A stretch of DNA of 64,000 bases from an uncultured Clostridia bacterium (lineage in GTDB: Bacteria; Bacillota; Clostridia; Christensenellales; CAG-917): positions 62,001-126,000 of the forward strand of contig CANQNQ010000001.1 in the NCBI GenBank assembly GCA_947625225.1, read 5' to 3'. This document shows positions 50,061 to 58,901 of this stretch, one piece after another; positions within the stretch are counted from its first letter, which is position 1; each line of letters starts with the position of its first letter. A model generated the notes under the pieces. The model saw only the letters and a program-made list of their open reading frames with translations. It made no database searches and was not told the origin of the DNA. The position numbers and the translations under genes were made by a program.

Positions 50061-50391
50061 CTTGATCCTCCAAAAAATTTTCCACTTTATTATATCATCA
50101 AAATATGATACCTACAAGCATTAACGTCAATTTTTTATAAATTTATTATAAATTTATACAATTTGTGCAACTTGTCGTTTTTAACAAAAAACACGCCTTG
50201 TTTTGCGCGTTGCAATATAAGGATATTTGCGCCACTTTTTGTCCCCTGTTTTGAAATTCAAAAAACAACTTGTTCGCGCAAAACGCGCGTTTTACACATC
50301 AAAACGATTTGTATCAACATCTTTTTGTGCAAAATGCCACATTTGCAAAAGCGCCGCGTTTTCCCTCCACTCGCGGCTTAAAAACATGCAA

Positions 50392-50440
50392 CAAAAAGCC
50401 CGCTTCGCGCCCGCCTTTTCGGCGTCGGAAACGGGCTTGC
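50392..50440 (-). terminator. terminator of the foldase-like lipoprotein gene
   Basis: Long imperfect stem with ends aaaaagcccg and cgggctt; the minus-strand tail is TTTTTG. It follows the stop at 50458. Between this and the oadA start at 50060 (50061-50391) I see no gene, only AT-rich DNA and a few scattered short motifs. Confidence 0.78.
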
Positions 50441-50457
50441 ATATCGTTTACGTAAAC

Positions 50458-53022
50458 TCAGTCAAGGTCCTTCCACAAGGACTTGTACGCCTTCTCGTAG
50501 TAGACGATGCTGTGCGCGGGATTGGTGTCGCTGCCCAGCTCGTTCACCTTGAGGTTGTACACGTTTGACTTTTTGGCGTCGGACAGGGTCTGCTCTATAA
50601 GCTGCTTGATGGTCTTTACGTCGTCCTGCTTCTCGGCATATGTGAAGATGTAGTCAAGAGGCAGCGTACCGTTTGTCGCGTCAAGCCGGTTGCCGTCGGG
50701 ATTTGCATCGTCCGTTGTGAGCTGCTTGTACAGGTCATTGTCCCACACTTTGTAGGTGCACAGCAACACGAACACGCCTGCGTATGCGTTGGATGTGCTG
50801 CCGCTATCGATGAAGCTGTCCGCCGCGACAAACACTTCGCCGTTGCCGTTCAGCGTGCCTTCGCTACCCGCGGGCGCAAAGTCGCCCTGCCCCGGGGTTG
50901 TGTCAACCGCATCGCTCGCCGTATATTTGCCCGTGCCGTTTTTCACAACGTTGCGCGCATATGCGGTGAAGTCCTTGAGGTAGCTGCTGTCCTCGCCTTC
51001 GGGGGTGATGAGGTAGCCCAAGCCGTTGTTGTTGGAGCTGGACGTCACCGCGCCGGTGTCGTCGCCCACGAGGTACGCCCATGTGTTGGCGATCTTTCTC
51101 AGCCAATATATGCCCTGCTCGATGGTGAGGTCCTTGCTTTCCACGAAAGCGTTGACCTGCTCGAAGCTGTTGTATATCTGATGGATTATACCCGTCTTGC
51201 CCTCGCGGTCAAATGCGGGCCACTTTTCAAGCAGATACGCCATTGCGGGATGCTCCGTCGCTTGGAACACTATCTCGAACTTGCCCGTTTCCTCATTCTT
51301 TTGGAAGTTGAGGATATGGTTGTAGTCGTTTTGATAGATTTCGTTGCCATCGGCGTCCTTTTCCTTTGTCTTGAACTCGTAGGTTTTGACAAACTTGTTG
51401 GTTTCGTCGTCCTTACCCACATTGTTGTAGGGGTTTTTGGGATCGGTCATGGGATCGCGCAGCTCTATCTCGTTGCCATCTGCGTCCTCTACCACAGCGG
51501 TAGAGTCGTAGTTGGGGTTGGACACGCTGATCTCCATCTCGCTGAGCAGCGCGTTGCGGCGCTTGACGATATAGTCCTTGTTGCGAGGATCCTTGGCGTA
51601 CAGGTCGGTCAGCTCCTCCAGCTTCTCGTCGTCGAGCCTGAGCAGGATGTTGGTGACAAAGCCGTAGCTGCCTTTGTCCATATCGGGATGATAGTAGGTG
51701 CCGGTGAGGTTGCTTGTAAGCGCGGAAGAATACGCGCTGTCGGAGTTGCCGAACATCTCCTTGTTGCGGGCGACTATGCGATTGAATTCCGCCTCTATCT
51801 CCGCCTCGGACACAGTGACGCTTGCGCCAAGCATGCGCTCCATCTTTTCGGTAAGCGCGCTCTCCAACTGACGGATGAGATAGTAGTCATAGCAGAACGC
51901 ATCCTCACTCTCAGAGCCGTATGACTTTGCCATGGAGCTTGCATACAGGTTGTTTTTGAGGTTGGTTTTGAGATCCTCGAGGCAATCGGAGATGTACTCC
52001 TTTATCTTGGCGTCCTCAAGGTCCTTTGCAAACTCTTCGTCGTCCTCTCTGAGGTCGGCAAGCAGATCGTCCACGGACTTCTTGAAAAATTCGGTTTCCT
52101 TTTCGCCCTGCACGGTCTCCTCGTCGGGGTCGTAGTCGTCCTCCTCCTCGGCGGCTTCGGGCATCTCGGTGCGAGGAGCAAGATACTTCTCCCACTTGGC
52201 GTACAGCGTTTTGCGTGCGTCGACGACGTCATTGTCAAAGTCCCACTCTTTATCCAGTATGACTTCGTCGTCCTCGTCCCTTACGATGTTGTTTTGCTCG
52301 TCATACTTGGGCAGATACCAGCCGTAGAAGGTGTATCCGTCGCGGGTGGGATCGTCGGGCGCCTTGAGCTTTGCGCCCTTGGATACGCGCACTCTCTCCA
52401 CGTCGCTGCCGCCGTTGGAGTTGAAGTAGACGTACACGGGATCTTTGATCTCCTCGTCGTCCTCTTCTTCCTCCTTGTCGGTATCATTGTCCGTATTTGA
52501 GGAGGACTGGTTGTATTCGTCCTCGTCAATGCTGTCGTTTATCAAAGTTTTCAGCGAGGACAGCAAGCTGTCGTTTGCCGCGCCGACGGCGTGGTTGTAC
52601 TCGTTTTCGTTGAGCAATCCGTTTGCGCCGTGGGATTCAAGAAGGTTGTCCATCTTGTCCGTGGCGACGGATTTGCCCTGCCCCCTAAGCAACAGGGCGA
52701 CCTGCTCCTTTGCGAACATCACCAGCAAGCGCTGCTGAGCAAGGGACTGCGCGACGTATTTTGCGGCTGCCTCGTAGGTCATGCCGTAGTAGTTGACGTA
52801 GTAGTAGGCGTAGTTGTTGAAGCTTGAAGCCATCTCGAACTTGTACACATAGTCGACGAAGTCACGATTGAGCTCGTCGCTGTGGTAGGTCACCTTGGCA
52901 ACGACTTGCGTCATATCGCGCTGGTCGTTCCTCTTGAAGATTTCATCGCAACCCACAAGCAGAGTCATCGCCACGGCAAGCAGCAGTAGAAGTGAGATCG
53001 CGACAGTCAGTTTCTTTTTCAT
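50458..53022 (-). CDS. SurA/PrsA-like lipoprotein with inserted InlB repeat
   Basis: 854 aa from ATG 53022 (GGAG upstream). Lipobox LLVGC; then a SurA_N-like helical region (YHSDELNRDFVDYVYKFEMASSF, AAKYVAQSLAQQRLLVMFAKEQV), a very acidic linker, a Listeria-Bacteroides repeat (VYVYFNSNGGSDVERVRV, GYTFYGWYLP, KTLYAKW, about 200-290) and a long helical body (EAEIEAEFNRIVARNKEMF; YGFVTNILLRLDDEKLEEL) resembling foldase-type parts of PrsA/SurA proteins. No classic parvulin active site was identified. Perhaps a chaperone for secreted proteins such as the other lipoproteins here. Confidence 0.75.
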   Translation of the reverse strand: MKKKLTVAISLLLLLAVAMTLLVGCDEIFKRNDQRDMTQVVAKVTYHSDELNRDFVDYVYKFEMASSFNNYAYYYVNYYGMTYEAAAKYVAQSLAQQRLLVMFAKEQVALLLRGQGKSVATDKMDNLLESHGANGLLNENEYNHAVGAANDSLLSSLKTLINDSIDEDEYNQSSSNTDNDTDKEEEEDDEEIKDPVYVYFNSNGGSDVERVRVSKGAKLKAPDDPTRDGYTFYGWYLPKYDEQNNIVRDEDDEVILDKEWDFDNDVVDARKTLYAKWEKYLAPRTEMPEAAEEEDDYDPDEETVQGEKETEFFKKSVDDLLADLREDDEEFAKDLEDAKIKEYISDCLEDLKTNLKNNLYASSMAKSYGSESEDAFCYDYYLIRQLESALTEKMERMLGASVTVSEAEIEAEFNRIVARNKEMFGNSDSAYSSALTSNLTGTYYHPDMDKGSYGFVTNILLRLDDEKLEELTDLYAKDPRNKDYIVKRRNALLSEMEISVSNPNYDSTAVVEDADGNEIELRDPMTDPKNPYNNVGKDDETNKFVKTYEFKTKEKDADGNEIYQNDYNHILNFQKNEETGKFEIVFQATEHPAMAYLLEKWPAFDREGKTGIIHQIYNSFEQVNAFVESKDLTIEQGIYWLRKIANTWAYLVGDDTGAVTSSSNNNGLGYLITPEGEDSSYLKDFTAYARNVVKNGTGKYTASDAVDTTPGQGDFAPAGSEGTLNGNGEVFVAADSFIDSGSTSNAYAGVFVLLCTYKVWDNDLYKQLTTDDANPDGNRLDATNGTLPLDYIFTYAEKQDDVKTIKQLIEQTLSDAKKSNVYNLKVNELGSDTNPAHSIVYYEKAYKSLWKDLD

Positions 53023-53067
53023 ATCTTTCTCCATATAACATAGATGAGATTTATCAATAGTACATCT

Positions 53068-53096
53068 ATTATACACGCGTAAGTCGACTCGCGCAA
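53068..53096 (-). promoter_or_regulatory. promoter of the foldase-like lipoprotein gene
   Basis: TTGCGC (53091-53096), 17-bp spacer, TATAAT (53068-53073), 46 nt before the ATG. Confidence 0.6.
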
Positions 53097-53204
53097 GCAT
53101 TTTTTCATCGACTTTGCGATTAAAATGCTTTTAATGCAAAAATTTGCCCGCTTTGGGGGCAAATTGTTGGACAAAAGCGTCGTGTATCTGCGGCAAATTT
53201 GCTC

Positions 53205-54029
53205 TCAATCTTCGTATTCCACGCTTACAAGATGCAATCCGCGCGCGGGCAGAGTCTTGCCCGCCAGCTTTCTGTCGCCCGTCTCGAGCGCGCGCCGCAC
53301 GTCCTCGACGGTGAGCTTGCCCATGCCGACGTAGACCAGCGTGCCGGCGATGATGCGCACCATGTTGTACAAAAATCCGTTGCCCGTGACGCTTATGCTC
53401 ACCTCGCAATCGTACACGTCGTCCCCCATCGCGTTGGGAGTTGTCGGGACGGCGGCGAGGGACTCGTCGGGCTTGGGCGCGGGCACCACGGGGAGAGGCG
53501 AAACGTCTATAAGGACGGAGTACACAGTGCGAACGGTGTTTTTTATCACGCTTCCCGCCGCTTCGAAACACTTGAAGTCGTGCGTGCCCTCTATGACGCG
53601 GGCGGCGGAGCACATCAGCGTCCTGTCAAGCGGAATGACGATATGCTCGTGCGTGGGGTCCAGCAATGGGCGGCGGTGGCGGGAGAGGTACAGCTTGTAG
53701 CAGTACGTCTTGCGCTTTGCGCTGAAGCGCGCGTTGAAGCCTTCGGGCGCGGGCTCGCACCACAGCATGCTGACGTCGTCGGGCAGCTCCGCGTTGACCG
53801 CAAAGGGTATCTTGTCGCAGGGGATGGAAGTTTCCGCGTCAAAGTGGACCGCCTGTCCCTCGGCGTGCACTCCCGCGTCCGTTCTGCCGCTGGCGGTGGC
53901 GGATGTGGGCGCGCCGAACGCCTTGGTAAGCGCCTTTTCCAACACTTCCTGCACGCTCAGCCCGTTCAGCTGGCGCTGCCAACCTACGTAGCGCGTGCCG
54001 AGATAGGATATGATCGCCCTGTACCTCAT
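53205..54029 (-). CDS. truA: tRNA pseudouridine(38-40) synthase TruA
   Basis: 274 aa. YRAIISYLGTRYVGWQRQ at the start, the catalytic Asp in ASGRTDAGVHAEGQAVHF, and FLYNMVRIIAGTLVYVGMGKL near the end are diagnostic. Modifies uridines in the anticodon arm of tRNAs. It follows ecfT with a 4-bp overlap (GGGGGAT upstream), the common ECF-truA arrangement. A Ser/Pro/Ala-rich insertion of about 25 residues (LPVVPAPKPDESLAAVPT) lies in the second half. Confidence 0.95.
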   Translation of the reverse strand: MRYRAIISYLGTRYVGWQRQLNGLSVQEVLEKALTKAFGAPTSATASGRTDAGVHAEGQAVHFDAETSIPCDKIPFAVNAELPDDVSMLWCEPAPEGFNARFSAKRKTYCYKLYLSRHRRPLLDPTHEHIVIPLDRTLMCSAARVIEGTHDFKCFEAAGSVIKNTVRTVYSVLIDVSPLPVVPAPKPDESLAAVPTTPNAMGDDVYDCEVSISVTGNGFLYNMVRIIAGTLVYVGMGKLTVEDVRRALETGDRKLAGKTLPARGLHLVSVEYED

Positions 54030-54877
54030 AACAATCCCCCGAATATCATTGCGTCGATGTCTATGCCCACCGTGCCAAAGTAGTATTTGTCAAGCAAGAT
54101 GACCGTGAAAAACGCCAACGCCACGACGGTTGCGACGGCGTCCGCCCACCTGAGGCGCATCTTTTTCATCTTTGTGCGCCTGTCCGTGGCGTTGTAACAG
54201 CGCGCGTCAAGCGCAAACGCCAGCTCGTCCGCGCGGCGGAATGAGCTGATAAAAAGGGGTATCAGCACGGAAAGCATCGCCCCTATGCGCCTGAAAACGT
54301 TGCCGGTGTCTATCGCCGCTCCCCTTGCCTTCTGCGCATTCATTATCTTGGTGGTCTCCTCAAACAGAGTGGGGATAAACCTCAGCGCGATGCTCATTAT
54401 CATGGCGATGTCCCTTACGGGGACGCGGATAAGTTTCAAGGGCGACATCAGGCTTTCCAGCCCGTCCGCCAGCTCCACCGGAGTTGTCGTAAGCGGCAGC
54501 AGAGACGCGCCGGAAATCAACAAAATCAACCTTAAAACCATCTTTATGGTGGTATGAACCCCTTTTTTGGTGATAACAATGACTCCCCACTCGGCTATCA
54601 CGTCGCCGTCTTTTATCAAAAACAGATTGAGCAGGGCGCCTATCACGACTATAAGCAAAATGCCTCTTACCGACTTCAGCACGGAGGCGATGGGCAGCCG
54701 CGCGACTATCACCGTGAGTATAAGCAGCGCCGCCGCCACCATAAAGCCGAAGTAGCCCTTTACAAAAAATATGGATACCACGTACGCGATGGTCAACAGC
54801 AACTTGACGCGCGCGTCAAGGCGATGCACCGCGGAATCAGTGGGATAGTACTGACCGAAGGCGACGTCCCTAAACAT
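54026..54877 (-). CDS. ecfT: energy-coupling factor transporter membrane subunit
   Basis: 283-aa membrane scaffold of the ECF vitamin/metal uptake system. About six helices and the two coupling motifs LEEARG-like (MNAQKARGA) and SSFRRADELAFALDARCY that contact the ATPases. Links EcfA1/EcfA2 to exchangeable substrate-binding S components encoded elsewhere. Overlaps ecfA2 by 8 bp and truA by 4 bp. Confidence 0.94.
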   Translation of the reverse strand: MFRDVAFGQYYPTDSAVHRLDARVKLLLTIAYVVSIFFVKGYFGFMVAAALLILTVIVARLPIASVLKSVRGILLIVVIGALLNLFLIKDGDVIAEWGVIVITKKGVHTTIKMVLRLILLISGASLLPLTTTPVELADGLESLMSPLKLIRVPVRDIAMIMSIALRFIPTLFEETTKIMNAQKARGAAIDTGNVFRRIGAMLSVLIPLFISSFRRADELAFALDARCYNATDRRTKMKKMRLRWADAVATVVALAFFTVILLDKYYFGTVGIDIDAMIFGGLL

Positions 54878-55748
54878 TGTCCGCCTCCTTTGCGCCCTTG
54901 AGGCGCGCCAGCTCGTCCGCCAGCTCCGCCATGGTGATGACGTCGGGCTTTACGGGCACGCCGCGCGCGATAAGTTTGTCCGCAACGCGCGTAGCGGTGG
55001 GCAGCTCCAGTCCCGCCGCCTCTACAAGCTCCCGCTTGCCGAAAACCTCGCGGGGGGAGCCGTCGGCGACTATCTTGCCGTGGGACAGCGCGACTATCCT
55101 GTCCGCGATCTGCGCCATGTCGTCCATGCTGTGCGACACTATTATGACGGTGGGCGACACCTCGCGCTTCAGCTTGCCGATGAGGTCGAGTATCTCCGCT
55201 CTGCCCGCGGGGTCCAGCCCCGCCACGGGCTCGTCCAGCACGAGTATGCGCGGCTGCATTGCGATTACGCCCGCTATCGCCACCCTGCGCTTTTCGCCGC
55301 CGCTGAGATCGAAGGGGCTGCGCGTAGCGAACGTATCGTAGTCCAATCCCACGACGTCCAGCGCGCGCCTGACACGCGCGTTTATCTCTTCCGCGCCCAG
55401 CTTCATGTTTTTGGGGCCGAACGCGACGTCCTTTTCCACGGTGTCGGCAAACAGCTGATATTCGGGATATTGGAAAACCATGCCCACCGTAAAGCGCAGC
55501 TTGCGCAGCGTCTTTTTGGAGGAGGTGTCCATGCCGTCCACCACAATTGAGGCGCGCTTTTTGTCCTGCACGCGGATGAGGCCGTTGAGGTGCTGTATAA
55601 GCGTGCTTTTGCCGCTGCCCGTGGCGCCCACGACGCCCACAAGTTCGCCTTCTGCGACGCTCAGATTTATGTCGTCCAGCGCCTTTTGCTCGAAAGGAGT
55701 GCCCTTGGAGTATATGAAACTGAGGTTTTTTATCTCAATTGCTTGCAT
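54870..55748 (-). CDS. ecfA2: energy-coupling factor ATPase EcfA2
   Basis: 292-aa ABC ATPase. Walker A GATGSGKST, Q-loop region FQYPEYQLF, signature LSGGEKRRVAIAGVIAM and Walker B ILVLDEPVAGLDP. GTPFEQKALDDINLSVAEGE at the start matches EcfA2. Forms the heterodimeric motor with EcfA1; overlaps ecfA1 by 19 bp. Confidence 0.95.
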   Translation of the reverse strand: MQAIEIKNLSFIYSKGTPFEQKALDDINLSVAEGELVGVVGATGSGKSTLIQHLNGLIRVQDKKRASIVVDGMDTSSKKTLRKLRFTVGMVFQYPEYQLFADTVEKDVAFGPKNMKLGAEEINARVRRALDVVGLDYDTFATRSPFDLSGGEKRRVAIAGVIAMQPRILVLDEPVAGLDPAGRAEILDLIGKLKREVSPTVIIVSHSMDDMAQIADRIVALSHGKIVADGSPREVFGKRELVEAAGLELPTATRVADKLIARGVPVKPDVITMAELADELARLKGAKEADNV

Positions 55749-56560
55749 ATTTCCTCCACAAGACCGTCCTCGTCTATGACGTTCATTTTATCAAAGCCGC
55801 GGCGGGAAAGCTCGTTCGCCAGGCTGACCGAAGGCGGCAAAGTAAGTCCGCACGCGTCAAGAAGATCCGACGCGAACACGTCCTCGGGCGCGCCGTCTAT
55901 TGCAAGTCTGCCGCGCCTGAGCGCAATGACGCGGCTCGCGCGGGCAGCCTCATCCATATTGTGCGTTATGTTGATGACGGTGATGCCCTGCTCGTTAAGC
56001 TTGCGCACCACGTCCATCACTTCCCTGCGCCCGACGGGGTCGAGCATGGCGGTCGCCTCGTCGAGGATGATTATCTCGGGCTGCATTGCCAGCACGCCCG
56101 CTATAGCCACCCTCTGCTTCTGCCCGCCGCTGAGCTTTGCCGCGGAATGCTTGGCGTAGTCGGACATGCCCACAGCCTCCAGCGCGGAGCGGACGCGCTC
56201 TATTATCCGTTGACGTTCTATCCCCAGATTTTCGGGACCGAACGCCACGTCGTCCTCAACGATGGTGGCGACGTTCTGGTTGTCGGGATTTTGAAAGACC
56301 ATGCCCACGCGCTTGCGTATCTCGAAGGTGTTTGCCTCGTCGGAGGTGTCAAGCCCGTCTATCTTCACTGTGCCTGAGGTAGGCACAAACAATCCGTTGA
56401 GCAACTTTGCCAATGTGCTTTTGCCGCTGCCGTTCATGCCCACAAGCGCGACAAATTCCCCTCTTTCCACACTGAAAGAGAGGTTTTTGACAGCCTTGAG
56501 GCTGACGCCGTCCCTGACGGGATAGTTGTAACTGACTTGACTTAGCTCGATTTGCGGCAT
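55730..56560 (-). CDS. ecfA1: energy-coupling factor ATPase EcfA1
   Basis: 276-aa ABC ATPase. Walker A GMNGSGKST, FQNPDNQNVATIVEDDVAFGPENLGI, signature LSGGQKQRVAIAGVLAM and Walker B IIILDEATAMLDP; the Q-N at the Q loop fits EcfA1. First gene of ecfA1-ecfA2-ecfT-truA. No Shine-Dalgarno precedes ATG; TATAAT ends 6 nt upstream, a leaderless layout. Confidence 0.95.
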   Translation of the reverse strand: MPQIELSQVSYNYPVRDGVSLKAVKNLSFSVERGEFVALVGMNGSGKSTLAKLLNGLFVPTSGTVKIDGLDTSDEANTFEIRKRVGMVFQNPDNQNVATIVEDDVAFGPENLGIERQRIIERVRSALEAVGMSDYAKHSAAKLSGGQKQRVAIAGVLAMQPEIIILDEATAMLDPVGRREVMDVVRKLNEQGITVINITHNMDEAARASRVIALRRGRLAIDGAPEDVFASDLLDACGLTLPPSVSLANELSRRGFDKMNVIDEDGLVEEICKQLR

Positions 56561-56566
56561 AAGCGT

Positions 56567-56595
56567 ATTATATCATACCGCTTCAAATTTGAAAA
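56567..56595 (-). promoter_or_regulatory. ECF operon promoter, leaderless layout
   Basis: TATAAT (56567-56572) ends 6 nt before the ecfA1 ATG; a weak -35 (TTTTCA, 56590-56595) lies 17 bp further up. Confidence 0.55.
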
Positions 56596-56732
56596 GCGTA
56601 TTTGTTCAGGGCACAAAAATATGCCCGTTCTGCAATTTGCGCGCCCGTTTGACGAGCGCGTCAAAAAGTTATGCGATTGCACAACAGGGATTTTATAGGC
56701 GTAAAAACGCCGATAAACGCCCTTTTGGGCGA

Positions 56733-56909
56733 TTACTGCAAAGGCAGCCCCTTCAGCCCGGAATCGGTGAGGGACAGCAAAAGTTTACGCCCGTCTTTGA
56801 GCACGACGTAACACATCGCGCCCATTGCCTCGTCGAGATAAATGACGTCCGCGACCTGCTCCATGTTTTTGGAGATCAGAGCGCCCATCTGTTTCAAAAG
56901 CTCTATCAT
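56733..56909 (-). CDS. 58-aa conserved-looking small protein
   Basis: Starts at ATG 56909 with a perfect AGGAGGTGG six nt upstream. Sequence: an N-terminal helix (MIELLKQMGALISKN) and two or three beta strands (DVIYLDEAMGAMCYVVLKDGRKLLLSL). No family recognised. It lies between the GH13 gene (stop 57064) and the ECF operon on the same strand; the strong ribosome site argues that it is translated. Confidence 0.6.
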   Translation of the reverse strand: MIELLKQMGALISKNMEQVADVIYLDEAMGAMCYVVLKDGRKLLLSLTDSGLKGLPLQ

Positions 56910-57063
56910 GTCCACCTCCTAAATGCCATCATAGCGTGCGGCGCACCGTACGGGTACATGGTTAAAATGGGTTACAATGACCGCCCTTGTCAACCTGCTA
57001 TTTTGGATTTTTTGTGCTTATTTGCTTATATTGTATAATTTTTATTCGAAAAAAGCAACTACT

Positions 57064-58899
57064 CTATTTGTCGTTGGCGTTATCTGCTATCACGCGCACG
57101 CCAATAGGCGGCACCGTCACCCTTGAAGAAATGCGCCTGCCCGTCAGCGCGTCCACGCCTTGCGCCTTCCTCACAAGCGTCTTGTCGCCCGCGTTGGCGT
57201 ACACCGTAAGCGCGCCGTTTGCGCTCTCGCGCCTGAACACGACCATCTCTCCGTCGTCCACAAAGCGAGTTTCGCCCGTAAGCGCATCTGCATAACGCTT
57301 GCGCATGCCGCCCAGAGCCTTGTAGCGCTTTACAAGCTCCTCGTCCTCGTTTCCCCACGGATATGTGCCGCGATTGAGCGGGTCCTCGAAGCCCTGCATG
57401 CCCGCCTCGTCGCCGTAAAACAAACAGGGCACGCCCGGCAGCGTATATTGCAGCGCGGCGGCAAACATCAGCCTGCGCTTTGCCGCCTCATACGCCTGCG
57501 CGCTCAGCGCAAAGTCCGCTCTCTCGCGCTTGGACGCGGGAGCTTTCGCCCCCGACAGCGCGGTTAGCGCCCTGACGGTGTCGTGGCTGCCTATTATATC
57601 CATACATACGTCGAGGCTCTGCTTCGGGTAGTTTTCAAGGATGTGCGTAACGCTATCCCTGAAAGCCCATACGTCGCCGCCCGTCGCAAAATTCAGAATG
57701 GCGCGCCTGAAGGGATAGTTCATCACGCCGTCAAGCTGCCCTCCCATAAAATACGGCCGCCACAGGTCGTAGGCTATCTTGACGGACGCGTCCTCCCACA
57801 CCTCGCCCACAATGAGCGCCTCGTCGTCCAATTGCTTTATGCGGCGACACAGCTCGGAGGTAAATTGAATGGGCAATTCGTCCACGACGTCCAGTCGCCA
57901 CCCCTTTACGCCCATTTTTGTCCACTTGTCAAGCACGCCGCCCTCGCCCATAAGCAGCTGCCTGAAGCCCTCGGCGGACTTGTTGACGGTGGGCACAACG
58001 GTGCTGCCCCACCAGCAGTCGTAAAGATTGGGATATGCCGAAAATTTGTACCAATCGTAGTAGGGCGAATGTTTGCTTTGATACGCGCCGAGGGAGGGAT
58101 AGTTGCCGAATTTGTTGAAATATATGCTGTCCGCGCCCGTATGGTTGAACACGCCGTCCAACATCACCTCTATGCCCCGCTTTTTACACTCGGCGATCAG
58201 CGCGGCAAACTGCTGCTCGTCCCCAAACAGCTCGTCTATCTTAAGGTAGTCCCCCGTGTCGTAGCGATGATTGGAACTTGACTCGAAAATGGGCGACAGA
58301 TAGATGAGGCTGACTCCCAGCGAGACGAGATAGTCCAGCCTTGAAATTATGCCCTCTATGTTGCCGCCGAAGAAGTCGTCCGCGCGGTAATCCTTGCCGA
58401 ACTCCTCTATATCCGGCCTCTCGTTCCAATAGGCGTGCAACCTGCCGCGCTTTATAAATTTGCGCTCTCCGACCTTGCAGAACCTGTCCGCGAATATCTG
58501 ATACGTCACGCCGCGTTTTGCCCAATCGGGGGTTTTATATGCATATTTTGATACAGTCAACTGCCATTCCGGCAACCAATCGCCGCGTATGGCGCGCCCG
58601 TCGCGCCCTCTTCCGAAAAACGCGAGCGCGCCTCCTTCAAGCTCGCCCTCGAAGCGGTAGAGGAAAACTCCCCACATCTTGGGGACAAATTCCAGAGTGA
58701 AAATATCCTCGTTTTTCTCGCGCCCCGCGTACTTAAATTCCATCCGCTCGCTGTAAGACGTATCCTCGCCGAACACCTGACGTATAACCATAAAAACCCT
58801 CTTGACGCCCATTTCGGTATCGAGAGGGAATTTGATGGCGGTAGGCGTCCCTACCGACGTAGCCCCATAGGGGCGTTTGTCTGCAAGCGGATCGTACAT
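57064..58899 (-). CDS. GH13 alpha-amylase family enzyme (neopullulanase/maltogenic type)
   Basis: 611-aa cytoplasmic glucan hydrolase. An N-terminal CBM34-like beta domain (about 1-120) precedes the barrel: QIFADRFCKVGERKF, region I VMLDGVFNHTG, region II GWRLDVVDELP (nucleophile Asp), region III IVGEVWED (acid/base Glu), region IV MDIIGSHDT. VPCLFYGDEAGM and the C-terminal beta domain complete it. The start lies 2 nt from the glgP stop, so the two are co-translated; acts on linear or branched dextrins from glycogen. Confidence 0.92.
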   Translation of the reverse strand: MYDPLADKRPYGATSVGTPTAIKFPLDTEMGVKRVFMVIRQVFGEDTSYSERMEFKYAGREKNEDIFTLEFVPKMWGVFLYRFEGELEGGALAFFGRGRDGRAIRGDWLPEWQLTVSKYAYKTPDWAKRGVTYQIFADRFCKVGERKFIKRGRLHAYWNERPDIEEFGKDYRADDFFGGNIEGIISRLDYLVSLGVSLIYLSPIFESSSNHRYDTGDYLKIDELFGDEQQFAALIAECKKRGIEVMLDGVFNHTGADSIYFNKFGNYPSLGAYQSKHSPYYDWYKFSAYPNLYDCWWGSTVVPTVNKSAEGFRQLLMGEGGVLDKWTKMGVKGWRLDVVDELPIQFTSELCRRIKQLDDEALIVGEVWEDASVKIAYDLWRPYFMGGQLDGVMNYPFRRAILNFATGGDVWAFRDSVTHILENYPKQSLDVCMDIIGSHDTVRALTALSGAKAPASKRERADFALSAQAYEAAKRRLMFAAALQYTLPGVPCLFYGDEAGMQGFEDPLNRGTYPWGNEDEELVKRYKALGGMRKRYADALTGETRFVDDGEMVVFRRESANGALTVYANAGDKTLVRKAQGVDALTGRRISSRVTVPPIGVRVIADNANDK

Positions 58900-58901
58900 C
58901 T

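Noticed and set aside
52445-52738. Serine-rich plus-strand frame
   Set aside because: It is the antisense of the acidic linker of the foldase-like lipoprotein; the Ser runs come from reversed Glu/Asp codons.
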